64,000 nt of DNA from Asticcacaulis sp. Its GTDB lineage: Bacteria > Pseudomonadota > Alphaproteobacteria > Caulobacterales > Caulobacteraceae. This document shows positions 19,714 to 27,275 of the stretch, piece by piece. Every line of letters starts with the position of its first letter. Position 1 is the first letter of the stretch. Where the stretch lies: NCBI GenBank assembly GCA_024707255.1, contig JANQAC010000001.1, forward strand, positions 868,001-932,000. The letters are read 5' to 3'. Made by a program: the position numbers and the translations under genes. The notes beneath the pieces are model-generated. The model worked only from the letters and a program-made list of their open reading frames with translations. It did no database searches and had not been told where the DNA came from.

Positions 19714-19945
19714 CCGGAAACTCCCGCATTAAATCCTCCAGAGCCTGCCGGCTCAAAACCGCCATTTCCGGTGCGGCTGTAAGCATCTGCCATTCGCGCC
19801 AGCTCAGCCGCCAGAACGCCTCCGGCGTCAGACGCAAACCCAACACGCCATGCCGAAACAGCGAAATCCAAATATCCTCGCCCGCCCCGTTTACGGGGAG
19901 GGGGGACCGCGAAGCGGTGGGAGGGGCTATCCCACCGTTACCCAT
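19706..19945 (-). CDS. GTA gp10.1-like tail assembly chaperone with repeat-encoded N-terminus
   Basis: Short tail-assembly chaperone of GTA clusters (family cue GLRLTPEAFWRLSWREWQML; parts GLRLTPEAFW and WREWQML). The only ATG in frame (19945) overlaps the gp10 stop. Between it and the conserved domain, which begins about LFRHGVLG, lie some 20 residues (APPTASRSPLPVNGAG) encoded by a palindromic repeat, 19881-19927. The repeat therefore appears to have inserted in frame near the 5' end and been kept as coding sequence, or translation starts at a non-standard codon downstream. 79 residues in total. Confidence 0.75.
   Translation of the reverse strand: MGNGGIAPPTASRSPLPVNGAGEDIWISLFRHGVLGLRLTPEAFWRLSWREWQMLTAAPEMAVLSRQALEDLMREFPDE
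19881..19927. repeat. Palindromic repeat, family B-prime, inside a coding frame
   Basis: GCCCCGTTTACGGGGA stem followed by ACCGC..GCGGT and GGGAGGGG. It is read through in frame by the tail chaperone gene. Confidence 0.85.
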
Positions 19946-20210
19946 TCATCGCCTCGAACGCCTTGACCACCGCCCGGATCGCCTCGGCAAAGCCGATCCC
20001 ATCCGGTAATTCATCCATCGCCAACGCCTGCAAAACGACCATCAGATCCGCCGCGCCGAGCGTCTTCAAACGCTCACCCAGGGCCTCGAATCCGGACACC
20101 TCGAAGTGCCCTTCCAGCGCCGCCAGTGCGCCAAGCGTCACGCACAAACGCACTTCACGCCCGCCCAGTGACACCGACACTTCCCCCCTCGCCGGATTAC
20201 ACAGCCGCAA
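19938..20210 (-). CDS. GTA gp10-like tail chaperone
   Basis: GTA TAC-family protein, 90 residues, with the family pattern RGEVSVSLGGREVRL and TLGALAALEGHF. The likely start is TTG at 20210, which overlaps the end of the tail tube gene by 14 nt; no better ATG precedes the conserved domain. The stop overlaps the start of the next chaperone gene. Coupled translation with gp9 and gp10.1 is expected. Confidence 0.88.
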   Translation of the reverse strand: MRLCNPARGEVSVSLGGREVRLCVTLGALAALEGHFEVSGFEALGERLKTLGAADLMVVLQALAMDELPDGIGFAEAIRAVVKAFEAMNG

Positions 20211-20601
20211 AGCTGACCTCCCCCGCCGAAGCCAGGGTCAGGGCGAAACTGGCCTCGCCGTCGTGTTGGCCGGCATATTCCAGCGCCGCGATCAGGAACG
20301 GCCCCTCGAACTGACCAAAATCGGGCACAATCACCTGCCAGTCGGATTGCGCCTGCGCGAAAAATGCTTCACGCATCAGCGCATCCGAGGCCGCATCGCG
20401 GAAAACACCGGAACCCGAAACCGACAGCGACCGCACCCCGGCCCCCGCCAGCAATTCACGCCAGCCGCCCGAACCGGAATCGGTGACATCCACCGTCTTC
20501 GCATTGAGCGATACCGTCCGCGCCCGCAGTCCCGCCACGGTCACAAACGCCGCACCATCTGAAATCTTGAGCAGCATGTCCCTGCCCTTTTGCACAGCCA
20601 T
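20197..20601 (-). CDS. GTA gp9-like major tail tube protein
   Basis: Tail tube subunit of the GTA particle, 134 residues, matching phage major tail protein families: MAVQKGRDMLLKIS start, VSLNAKTVDVTDSGS, then a Gly/Ser-rich beta-structured body. Start ATG 20601 has a strong AGGAG ribosome site a few bases upstream. A family A-type repeat lies between it and gp8. Confidence 0.93.
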   Translation of the reverse strand: MAVQKGRDMLLKISDGAAFVTVAGLRARTVSLNAKTVDVTDSGSGGWRELLAGAGVRSLSVSGSGVFRDAASDALMREAFFAQAQSDWQVIVPDFGQFEGPFLIAALEYAGQHDGEASFALTLASAGEVSFAAV

Positions 20602-20620
20602 ATTTTTCTCCTGTTTATCT

Positions 20621-20675
20621 TCTCCTCCCCTGCGCAGCGAGGCAGGTGGCGCGCGCAGTCGCGCCGGAGGGGGCC
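20621..20675. repeat. Palindromic repeat, short family A variant
   Basis: CTCCTCCCCTGCGCAGCG stem, then GCGCGC..GCGC and CGGAGGGGGCC; lacks the GTCAGCG stem. It fills the gp8-gp9 gap. Confidence 0.8.
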
Positions 20676-20678
20676 AGC

Positions 20679-21080
20679 CTAAACCGCCTCAGTCACCGCC
20701 CGAAGCCGGACCAACGCATAAGTCGTCCGCTGATCGGCCGAACGAAACACATCAACATAGGTCACCCGCAGACTGACCAGGCCGGCGATTTCCAATGCCG
20801 CGCCATCGAGCAAAACCCGCAGTTCCGCGGCCATCGCCTTGGCCTCTTCCGAGCCGTCGAACCGCGACACGCACATCAGATTGATCGCCTGCTCGGTCAC
20901 CTCGGCATCCACCCCGCCGATCGATTGCGCCGACACCCGCCCGAAGCTGACATAGGGATAAACAACGCCCGCCGGCACCTGATCGTAAACCCGCGCCGGG
21001 CTCCCCAGCCAGACCGCCAGGGATGACTGCCCGCGCAGCCAAGCCAGCAGCCCCGCCTGTAAATCGAGAAGGTCGCTCAT
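20679..21080 (-). CDS. GTA gp8-like tail terminator (DUF3168)
   Basis: Tail terminator closing the tail tube at the head side; 133 residues of the DUF3168 family (LLDLQAGLLAWLR, PYVSFGRVSAQ, LRVTYVDVFR). The start overlaps the gp7 stop by 4 nt (ATGA), and the gene is uninterrupted. Confidence 0.92.
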   Translation of the reverse strand: MSDLLDLQAGLLAWLRGQSSLAVWLGSPARVYDQVPAGVVYPYVSFGRVSAQSIGGVDAEVTEQAINLMCVSRFDGSEEAKAMAAELRVLLDGAALEIAGLVSLRVTYVDVFRSADQRTTYALVRLRAVTEAV

Positions 21081-21406
21081 GCGTGAACCCTTTCCAGCCG
21101 CAGGCGCACAGAACCGTCCGTGCCTTCATCTAGACTGACGATTCGCCAGTCGAAGCCCCTGAGGTTGAGCCGCCCGCCCCGCGCCATGCCCGTCGCCGAC
21201 CGGCAGATAAAATCCGCGCCCTGAACGACAAAGGCATCGCCCTCGGCCATGCTTTGCACAGCCGGCGTATCGGGCCGGAAATCGCCCCAGATCATGGCGT
21301 CCGGCGCCAGCGAAAATGACCGGCCGCCATAGGCGCTTTCCGTTTCGGTCACGGCATAGAGCCGCGCCGGCGTCTGCAAATCCATGATCCTCACACTTCG
21401 ATTCAC
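21077..21406 (-). CDS. GTA gp7-like head-tail stopper/closure protein
   Basis: Phage head closure protein of 109 residues that plugs the packaged head. Motifs: DLQTPARLYAVTETES, WGDFRPDTPAVQ, and a beta-rich C-terminus LRGFDWRIVS. The GTG start at 21406 overlaps the gp6 stop (GTGA); an ATG 21 nt later (21385) is the alternative. Overlaps gp8 at its end. Confidence 0.9.
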   Translation of the reverse strand: MNRSVRIMDLQTPARLYAVTETESAYGGRSFSLAPDAMIWGDFRPDTPAVQSMAEGDAFVVQGADFICRSATGMARGGRLNLRGFDWRIVSLDEGTDGSVRLRLERVHA

Positions 21407-21672
21407 AGGCGCACCTCACGATAGGGCGAAAGCCACGCGTCCAGCGCCTCCAGGTTCATCGCTGCCTCGCCCCGGTTCTGGTAAGCCTGCGCCACCAGGT
21501 AGAGCAGGCAGAGCCGCAAGGGCGCCGGCGACGCCTCATCGAGCACCACACCGGCCTCACCCTCCAGCCGCATCTTCGCCGCCGCGACCAGAGTCGCGAT
21601 CAGGGTATCTTCGGCATCGTGCGACACGCGCAAAAAGAGCTTGGTCTCGTCAAGCGAGACAGGATCAGCCAT
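21403..21672 (-). CDS. GTA gp6-like head-tail adaptor
   Basis: Head-tail connector of the phiE125 gp8/HK97 gp6 type, 89 residues, helical: LDETKLFLRVSHDAEDTLI and LLYLVAQAYQNR are the family cues. It is much shorter than the roughly 200-residue adaptor of RcGTA, so an unusual N-terminal truncation or a short-form family member is possible. It overlaps gp7 and is separated from the capsid gene by a family B repeat. Confidence 0.87.
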   Translation of the reverse strand: MADPVSLDETKLFLRVSHDAEDTLIATLVAAAKMRLEGEAGVVLDEASPAPLRLCLLYLVAQAYQNRGEAAMNLEALDAWLSPYREVRL

Positions 21673-21750
21673 TTGATTTTCCTTAAGAATATTGATCTGA
21701 CGACCAATCTAAACCCGTCCGAAACACCGGGGATTATTTCCCTATTCCCT

Positions 21751-21815
21751 GTACCTCCCCGGCTCTGCCGGGAGGGGGACCGCGCCCTTCTTAGGGCGTG
21801 GTGGTGGGGTTTCTG
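21751..21815. repeat. Palindromic repeat, family B
   Basis: CCTCCCCGG..CCGGGAGG, then CGCGCCC..GGGCGTG and GTGGTGGGGTTTCT. It ends 2 nt from the capsid stop, between gp5 and gp6. Confidence 0.9.
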
Positions 21816-21817
21816 AC

Positions 21818-23029
21818 TTAGCTTACAGCCACCTTAAGCAGCTTTATGGCATCAAAATTCTGCACGCCGCCGCCGACCCGCTTGGTGGTGTAGAACAGCA
21901 CATAGGGCTTGGCCGAATACGGATCGCGCAGCACCGAAATCCCGGCACGGTCGACGATCAGATACCCCTTGGCGAAGTCACCGAAGGCCACCGAAAAGGC
22001 ATTGGCCGCCACATCCGGCATGTCCTCGATCTCCTGCACCGGATAGCCAAGCAGAAGCGGCAGGCTGCCCGCCGTCATGGCCGGCTGCCAGATATAGTTG
22101 CCTTCGGCATCCTTGAACTTGCGGATCTTGGCGGCCGTGCGGCGGTTCATCACGAAGCTGGCGCCGGGGCGATACTGCGCCTTCGGGGCATAGATCAGGT
22201 CGATCAGTGCATCGGTCGGGTTGGTGGTGGCGAAATCGCTGGCCGCACCCGTGGCCACATAGCCGATCTGACCCCAGGTGGCCGAAGCATTGGCCGCCGT
22301 GGTGTAGCTTAGGAAGCCCTTCGGCTTGGCCGAACCGTCGCCGGAAACAAAGGCCGTGGTCTCCTGAGCGGCGAAGCTGTCCTCGATCTCGGAAGCCAGC
22401 CATTCGTCGAGATTGATATAGGCATCATCCAGCAGGTCTTGCGTGGCCGAAGGCGAGGCGTAGAGATCGCCGGCCGCGAAGGTGATCAGGTCGAGCGTCG
22501 CCGGATTGGTCTCCGGACGCGCGGCGGTTTCCGCCACCCAGCCGGAGGTAACTGATGCGGTCGTGACCGGCTTCTTGAAGGTCGCCGCACCGACCTGGCG
22601 TACCGTGGCCAGCGACCGGAAGGGCGACACCTGCGCCAGGCGGCGATCGATAAAGGTTTCCGTCTCGGTCGGCGCCAATACGCCCGAACCACTGGCCGAC
22701 GAAATGCCTGCCTTCAGTTCGATGCCCATACGTCCTGAGCGCAAATACCCGTTCCAGGCCGCCTTGGCCTCATCCGGCTGGACCAGACGGCCCTCTTCGA
22801 TCACCGGCCGCGACTTCTGGCTCATAAGACGCTGCAAACGTCCCTCGGCCGATTGCAGAGCGCTTTCGATGCGCTCCAGCTTGTCTTCCAGCAGGCCGTC
22901 GCCACGCTTGGTTTCGATGGCGCTGAGGCGCTCGTCATTGGCCGCCTTGAAGGCTTCAAAATTGGCCAGCACCTCATGCAGGGCCGCACGCACCTCCGGC
23001 GAGGCCGCGGCCTGTTTCACTTCTTTCAT
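21818..23029 (-). CDS. GTA gp5-like HK97-family major capsid protein
   Basis: Builds the GTA head; 403 residues from the chosen ATG. A helical delta-like scaffold domain (about 1-85, ending near LMSQKSRPVIEEG) precedes the HK97-fold shell domain with SGRMGIELKAG, LAQVSPFRSLATV, ETNPATLDLITFAAG and the C-terminal LFYTTKRVGGGVQNFDAI. These blocks match GTA/HK97 capsids. Start ATG 23029 (MKEVKQAAAS) is preceded by GGAG at good spacing; an in-frame start 24 nt upstream is weaker. Unusually, a plus-strand gene and three repeat units lie upstream, between protease and capsid. Confidence 0.96.
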   Translation of the reverse strand: MKEVKQAAASPEVRAALHEVLANFEAFKAANDERLSAIETKRGDGLLEDKLERIESALQSAEGRLQRLMSQKSRPVIEEGRLVQPDEAKAAWNGYLRSGRMGIELKAGISSASGSGVLAPTETETFIDRRLAQVSPFRSLATVRQVGAATFKKPVTTASVTSGWVAETAARPETNPATLDLITFAAGDLYASPSATQDLLDDAYINLDEWLASEIEDSFAAQETTAFVSGDGSAKPKGFLSYTTAANASATWGQIGYVATGAASDFATTNPTDALIDLIYAPKAQYRPGASFVMNRRTAAKIRKFKDAEGNYIWQPAMTAGSLPLLLGYPVQEIEDMPDVAANAFSVAFGDFAKGYLIVDRAGISVLRDPYSAKPYVLFYTTKRVGGGVQNFDAIKLLKVAVS

Positions 23030-23061
23030 CCATTTTCTCCAGTTGAAAAACACAGTCTCCC

Positions 23062-23249
23062 GCTCCTCCCCTCTTGGAGGGGAGGTGGCAGCGCGAAACC
23101 CTTCAGGGCTGGTGTCGCTGACGGAGGGGTAACAACCGACAGCGCGTTTACCCCTCCGTCTCGATGCGCTGCGCTTACTCGACCCCTCCCCGCTTGTCGG
23201 GGGAGGGGGACCCCAACCGCTTGCGGTCGGGGTGGTGGGGTTTCTTGCT
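23062..23249. repeat. Palindromic repeat array, A + inverted variant + B
   Basis: Three units in 188 bp: family A, an inverse-oriented variant (CCCCTCCGTCTCGATGCGC), and family B with a CCCCAACCGC..GCGGTCGGGG stem. It lies between the capsid start and the plus-strand gene at 23280. Confidence 0.88.
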
Positions 23250-23279
23250 TACTGATTTCGATATGCTAGGTTCGCCGCC

Positions 23280-23663
23280 ATGACCGCCTTCACTTCACTT
23301 GAAATCGCCGTATTGGCGGCCATCTGCAATAGTCAGGTTCCGTCGCTTCGTGCCTTGCTCGATACCGCCCAAATGACTGAACGTGAAAATACCGGGCATG
23401 GCTTCTACACCTCCTTTTCGATCGATCGCCGCCTGCCGCCAGTCCAGACGCCACATCGGCTGATCAATGGTCCCGTCGCCCATATGAACAACATGGGCGA
23501 GGGCATGATCATGGGCTTTATCCTGTGGCTCGAGGACGGCTATCCCGAATGCCTGGAAGGCTTTCAGTATGGCGATAGCCTGGGCAATACGATTGATTTG
23601 AAAGCACGCGATCTGACCACCCTGACGTTCACGCAGCTTGAACCACTTCCGCCATCGATGTGA
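23280..23663 (+). CDS. Small conserved hypothetical protein inserted in the GTA cluster
   Basis: Only plus-strand gene inside the GTA cluster; 127 residues, no signal or membrane segment. It starts TAFTSLEIAVLAAIC and has the pattern MTERENTGHGFYTSF, MGEGMIMGFILWLEDGY and ECLEGFQYGD (quoted in parts), which I recognise as a small family of unknown function widespread in Proteobacteria. The last 35 nt overlap the tail end of the protease gene convergently. It is preceded by the repeat array at 23062-23249, which may mark the insertion. No function is proposed; a role in GTA biology is not implied by the position alone. Confidence 0.75.
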   Translation: MTAFTSLEIAVLAAICNSQVPSLRALLDTAQMTERENTGHGFYTSFSIDRRLPPVQTPHRLINGPVAHMNNMGEGMIMGFILWLEDGYPECLEGFQYGDSLGNTIDLKARDLTTLTFTQLEPLPPSM

Positions 23664-24057
23664 TCCGCGCACTCGGCAGCATTGGGAAGGTGACGATGGA
23701 AATTTCCCACAACTCCACCGCCGTCAGCACCCGCAGACTGCCGCTATCCTTGCGGCTCTTCACCGCGCGAAAACCGATGCTCAGGCCATCAACCACGCCG
23801 GCCTTCACCAGCGAACCGACCATCCGCGCCTCGGCATTCAAATCCAGAATCCGCCCCCGCACATAAAGCCCAATGGCATCCTCGCGCAGCTCGTCCCATA
23901 CGCCCACCGGTGACTTGACCTGATGCTGGTAAAGCATCCGCACGCCCTTCGGCCCCGTCTTCACCAGCGTGTCACGAAAGGCCCCGGCCACCACCACATC
24001 GTCATTCAGGTCGCGCAGCCCAAAGCGTGAGGCATAGCCTTCGATATAGAGCGTCAT
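23629..24057 (-). CDS. GTA gp4-like prohead protease (peptidase U35)
   Basis: HK97-type prohead maturation protease, 142 residues: cleaves the scaffold domain of the capsid protein. Motifs: LYIEGYASRFG at the start, the active-site His in MLYQHQ, the Ser in GLSIGFR, and LWEISIVTFPM. It overlaps the small gp3.5-like gene by 4 nt at the start and the convergent plus-strand gene by 35 nt at the end. Confidence 0.94.
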   Translation of the reverse strand: MTLYIEGYASRFGLRDLNDDVVVAGAFRDTLVKTGPKGVRMLYQHQVKSPVGVWDELREDAIGLYVRGRILDLNAEARMVGSLVKAGVVDGLSIGFRAVKSRKDSGSLRVLTAVELWEISIVTFPMLPSARITSMAEVVQAA

Positions 24058-24284
24058 GAATACTCCCTGTCTAACTTGGTCTCGATCCGGTCGAGCGTGG
24101 CGCGTTGTGCGAACGCCTGTTCTTCCAGCCGTGCCAGACGCTCATTGACGCCCGCCTGCTGCTCCAGCCGCTGCTCCATCATGTCGAGCCGGGCGCCGGC
24201 TCTGCCAACCCACAGCAGGACAAACGCCGTCTGTATAACGATCGTGATAACGGCCGCGAGCGGCACGGCCTGCCAGAAGTTCAT
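24054..24284 (-). CDS. GTA gp3.5-like small membrane protein
   Basis: 76-residue protein with one membrane helix (about 8-27: PLAAVITIVIQTAFVLLWV) and a coiled-coil-like C-terminal half rich in Glu/Gln/Arg (ERLARLEEQAFAQ). The position between portal and protease matches the small gene g3.5 of RcGTA-type clusters. It overlaps both neighbours by 4 nt. Function in the particle is not known. Confidence 0.82.
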   Translation of the reverse strand: MNFWQAVPLAAVITIVIQTAFVLLWVGRAGARLDMMEQRLEQQAGVNERLARLEEQAFAQRATLDRIETKLDREYS

Positions 24285-25449
24285 GCCTCCACCTCACGCG
24301 CAATTTCACTTAGGCCCGCCAGATGCCGCCGCTCGGCATCGGTGAGGAAGCTCGCCGTCTCCAGCCTGGCCCACAGCGCATCCCGTTCCGCCGAAAGCGC
24401 CGGCAGGGCCTCGATATCGTTAACGATCCGCGCCCCCGGAAATTTAGCTTCCAGCCAGGCGCTCAAACTGCGCGTCGTCTTCTCGGTCAGCGGCAGCACA
24501 GCATTGCGCCAGAAGGCGGCATTGGCCTCCTTATAATTGGCGTAGGAATTATCACCCGGAATGCCCAGCAATTGCGCCGGCACACCGAAGGCCAAAGCGA
24601 TCTCGCGCGCCGCGGCGTTTTTGCCCTGGATGAAGTCCATATCGGCCGGCGTCAGCGACATCGGCTTCCAGTCGAGCCCGCCTTCCAAAAGCAGCGGCCG
24701 CCCGGCATTGTCCTGACCGGAATAGGTGTCAGCCAGTTGCTCCTTCAGCCGCGCGAACTGATCCTCGGTCAGCCGCTCCGAAGCCTTCGAGCCATAGACC
24801 AGCGCACCGGATGGCCGCGCCGCATTATCCAGAAGCGCCTTGTTCCACGCGCCAGAGGCATTATGCACGTCGATCGAAAACGCCGCCGCTTCCAGAGGCG
24901 ACAGCCCGTACCAGTCATCGAGCGGATGCCACAGCTTGAGATGCAGCACCTTCAGCCAGCCCTCGCCGTCCCGCCCGATCACAGCCTTCGCATTGCCGGT
25001 GCTGTACTCATAGGCGTCCGGCCATCCCGAACGCCCGGCACCACCTTCATCCTGTCGGGCCGCAGGCTCCACAGTTCCGCAGGCGCGTCATCATCGAGAA
25101 ATGCCGCCTCGACATAGGCATTGCCCGCCGTCTGCAAACCGCCATAGAGCGCCTCGCGCAGGTCGGCCCCACCCTGCTCCGGATTGGGCCGGTCGATCAG
25201 GGTTTGCAGTGGATGATCCGGCGCGCGCCGCCCATTAAACTCCACTCGCATCGGCACGGAGGCACACGCCTCGGCAATCATCCTTACACACCGATAGGCG
25301 ATGGCGTTCTTCGCAAAGCCTTCACTGGCCAGGGCCTGATAATTGCGCGGCGTCCACACCGGCTTCCCGACCACATTCATGGCGATCACCGACCCCGCCG
25401 CGCTCTGTTTCTGTTCCCGCCTGAAAAGGCCGCTCAATTTTTCAAACAT
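24281..25449 (-). CDS. GTA gp3-like portal protein, frameshifted
   Basis: Portal (HK97 gp3 family) through which DNA enters the head; about 390 residues after correction. N-terminal part: EGFAKNAIAYRCVRMIAEAC, DHPLQTLIDRPNP, ELWSLRPDRMKVVPG (motifs quoted in parts). The C-terminal part continues in another frame: GWPDAYEYS, HLKLWHPLDDWYGLSP, GVPAQLLGIPGDN. One base is missing near the CCC at 25034-25036; the interval is 3n+2 nt. Start ATG 25449 (MFEKLSGLFRREQ) follows a purine-rich stretch. Residues upstream of this Met would come from the family A repeat. Confidence 0.9.
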
Positions 25450-25464
25450 CAAAATTTCCTTTTT

Positions 25465-25520
25465 CCTCCTCCCCTGCACAGCGGGGGAGGTGTCGCGGCT
25501 TGTCCGCGACGGAGGGGGCC
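25465..25520. repeat. Palindromic repeat, short family A variant
   Basis: CTCCCCTGCACAGCGGGGGAG stem and GTCGCGG..CCGCGAC stem ending GGAGGGGGCC. It lies between the large terminase and portal genes. Confidence 0.85.
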
Positions 25521-25526
25521 TCTTCC

Positions 25527-26843
25527 CTAAACCCGCCGCAATCTCGGTTCTGCCTTCGCGTTCACCAGCAAGGCCCCAAGCGCCCAAACCAGCGCATCCG
25601 CCCTGTCCGGACTTTTCCCCAGTTCCCCGCTCCCCAAAGCCATCAGTTCCTCATCCAGTTCGGCAAACCGGCCCCGACCGATCGGGCAATGGCTCACCCG
25701 CCCCTGCTCATACAAGGCCGCCACCGGTTCGGCCCGCATCCGCTTGCCGGCCCTGGCATGGACCAGTTCGATCGGCATATTGCAGCCCGACATGGCCAGG
25801 AGCGACCGCACCATCTCCCCGCCCTGGTTGGCCTCGGCCACCACGCGATGCGCCCCGTATTCCGCCACAACAGACGCCACCTTCTGCGCCCAGCCGAGCG
25901 GTGAAAATCCGCTGACCGTGGCATCCTCCAGCACATAGCCACGCTCGCCCAGGCGGCCCGCGACCACGATCCCGCAGGCATCCCCGCCGGCCGTGGCCGA
26001 CGGATCAACGGCTACCACCACCTCTTCAAAATGGTCCGGCCGCGCACCATAACAGCGCGCCAGATCGTCGGCCCGCCACAGGGCACGGTTGTCGTCATCG
26101 ACCACCAGCCCTTCCAGTTCCTGCGCCGCCAGCCGCGTGCCGCCATAAAGCCCGCGCAGACCTTCCAGGAAGGCCGGCGCCAGGTTTTCAGCATTCTGTG
26201 CCGTCGAAGCCCGCGTAATCGCCACGCCCGGCTCGGCCATCAGATTGCGCAAGGCCCTGATCGGCTTCGGTGTCGTGGTCAGGCACAGCCGGGGTTTCTC
26301 TCCCAGCCGCAAACCCATCCGCAGCATGGCCAGGGTCTCGGCCGGATGCCGCCAGGCGCAGAATTCATCCGCCCAGGCGTAATGAAACTGCGGGCCGCGC
26401 AAACTCTCAGGGTCTTCCGCCGAATAGGCATAGGCCACCCCGCCATTGGGCCAGCGCAGCCGTTTCCGCGACACCTCATAGCTCGGCCGATTGCCCTTTG
26501 AAGCGGTGACTTTCAGCCCCGAAGGCCCCTCAATCATCACTTCGCGGACATCATGCAGACTGGCCCCGATCAATGCGCACCGCACCCCGCGCCCCGCCAG
26601 CGCCGACAGCCATTCGGCCCCGGCGCGTGTCTTGCCGGCACCGCGCCCGCCAAGAAACAGCCAGCTATGCCAGTCCCCCGTCGGTGCCTTCTGATGGTCG
26701 TTCGCCCAGAACCCCCAGGTCTTCCCGTTGTTCACCGGGCTGTCCGGATGCCACACCCACGCGCGAATTTCGTCGTCTGTGAGCGAGGTCAATAAGTTTG
26801 CGCTCAAGTTCGACCCGCCAGGCATGGTCACTGGTATCGTCAT
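25527..26843 (-). CDS. GTA gp2-like large terminase
   Basis: ATP-driven DNA packaging motor with nuclease, 438 residues. Walker A is LGGRGAGKTRAGAEWL (about residues 67-82). The Walker B/ATPase region includes QFHYAWADEFCAW. The nuclease domain starts near VVAVDPSATAGGDACG, with acidic residues as expected for RNase H-fold terminases. ATG 26843 has a GAGGAAG ribosome site but would make the gene overlap TerS by 179 nt; ATG 26822 is an alternative. Confidence 0.95.
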   Translation of the reverse strand: MTIPVTMPGGSNLSANLLTSLTDDEIRAWVWHPDSPVNNGKTWGFWANDHQKAPTGDWHSWLFLGGRGAGKTRAGAEWLSALAGRGVRCALIGASLHDVREVMIEGPSGLKVTASKGNRPSYEVSRKRLRWPNGGVAYAYSAEDPESLRGPQFHYAWADEFCAWRHPAETLAMLRMGLRLGEKPRLCLTTTPKPIRALRNLMAEPGVAITRASTAQNAENLAPAFLEGLRGLYGGTRLAAQELEGLVVDDDNRALWRADDLARCYGARPDHFEEVVVAVDPSATAGGDACGIVVAGRLGERGYVLEDATVSGFSPLGWAQKVASVVAEYGAHRVVAEANQGGEMVRSLLAMSGCNMPIELVHARAGKRMRAEPVAALYEQGRVSHCPIGRGRFAELDEELMALGSGELGKSPDRADALVWALGALLVNAKAEPRLRRV

Positions 26844-27069
26844 TCATGTCTTCTTCCTCAATATCGTCCGGCGTCTCATCTTCGCCCTTGAAAATCTGCT
26901 CTATCGCGGCATCGGCGGCCTTCAGCGCCTTGGCCATTCGCTCGGCTTCCAGCGGCGTCTTCGGCTCATCCAGGCCCTCAATGTGGCCCACCAGCTTTTC
27001 CGCCTGCGCCGCCAGCCTCAGCTTCAATGACGACTTCCACAGCGCCAGATCGTTCAGGTCTTTTTCCAT
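26665..27069 (-). CDS. GTA gp1-like small terminase candidate
   Basis: Short protein upstream of TerL, as in other GTA clusters. From ATG 27069 (MEKDLNDLALWKSSLKLR) it has helical Leu/Ala/Lys-rich and acidic segments (AEKLVGHIEGLDEP, FKGEDETPDDIEEEDM). About 134 residues are predicted. The last third, overlapping TerL, is Arg/Gly-rich and does not look like a continuation, so either the reported 3' end is spurious (possible further indel) or the overlap is real. The gene starts only 46 bp from the terminator at 27115-27143. Confidence 0.6.
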   Translation of the reverse strand: MEKDLNDLALWKSSLKLRLAAQAEKLVGHIEGLDEPKTPLEAERMAKALKAADAAIEQIFKGEDETPDDIEEEDMNDDTSDHAWRVELERKLIDLAHRRRNSRVGVASGQPGEQREDLGVLGERPSEGTDGGLA

Positions 27070-27114
27070 GACCGCTACTCTACCGCCCCCCGGACCAGCG
27101 GGGATTTTTCGCAC

Positions 27115-27143
27115 AAAAAAACCGTCCCGCAATCACGGAACGG
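27115..27143 (-). terminator. Intrinsic terminator at the boundary of glycosidase operon and GTA cluster
   Basis: On the minus strand CCGTTCCG, loop, CGGGACGG (one G-U pair) is followed by seven T. It ends transcription arriving from the GH30 operon just ahead of the first GTA gene. Confidence 0.85.
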
Positions 27144-27151
27144 CTTATCTG

Positions 27152-27274
27152 ATCCTCCCCTGCGCAGCGGGGGAGGTGTCAGCGCGAGGCGCATAGCGCC
27201 GGTGTCGCTGACGGAGGGGGCAACGCTCCTCCCCATCTAAATGGGGAGGGGGGACCGCAAAGCGGTGGAGGGGC
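27152..27274. repeat. Palindromic repeats, family A followed by B-prime
   Basis: An A unit (27152-27221) is followed by a B-prime unit (27226-27274; ACCGC..GCGGTGGAGGGG). It occupies the gap between the GH30 stop and the terminator. Confidence 0.9.
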
Positions 27275-27275
27275 G

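Noticed and set aside
13527..27069. Interpretation as an integrated prophage
   Set aside because: No integrase, repressor, replication or lysis genes and exact RcGTA gene order; better explained as a gene transfer agent.
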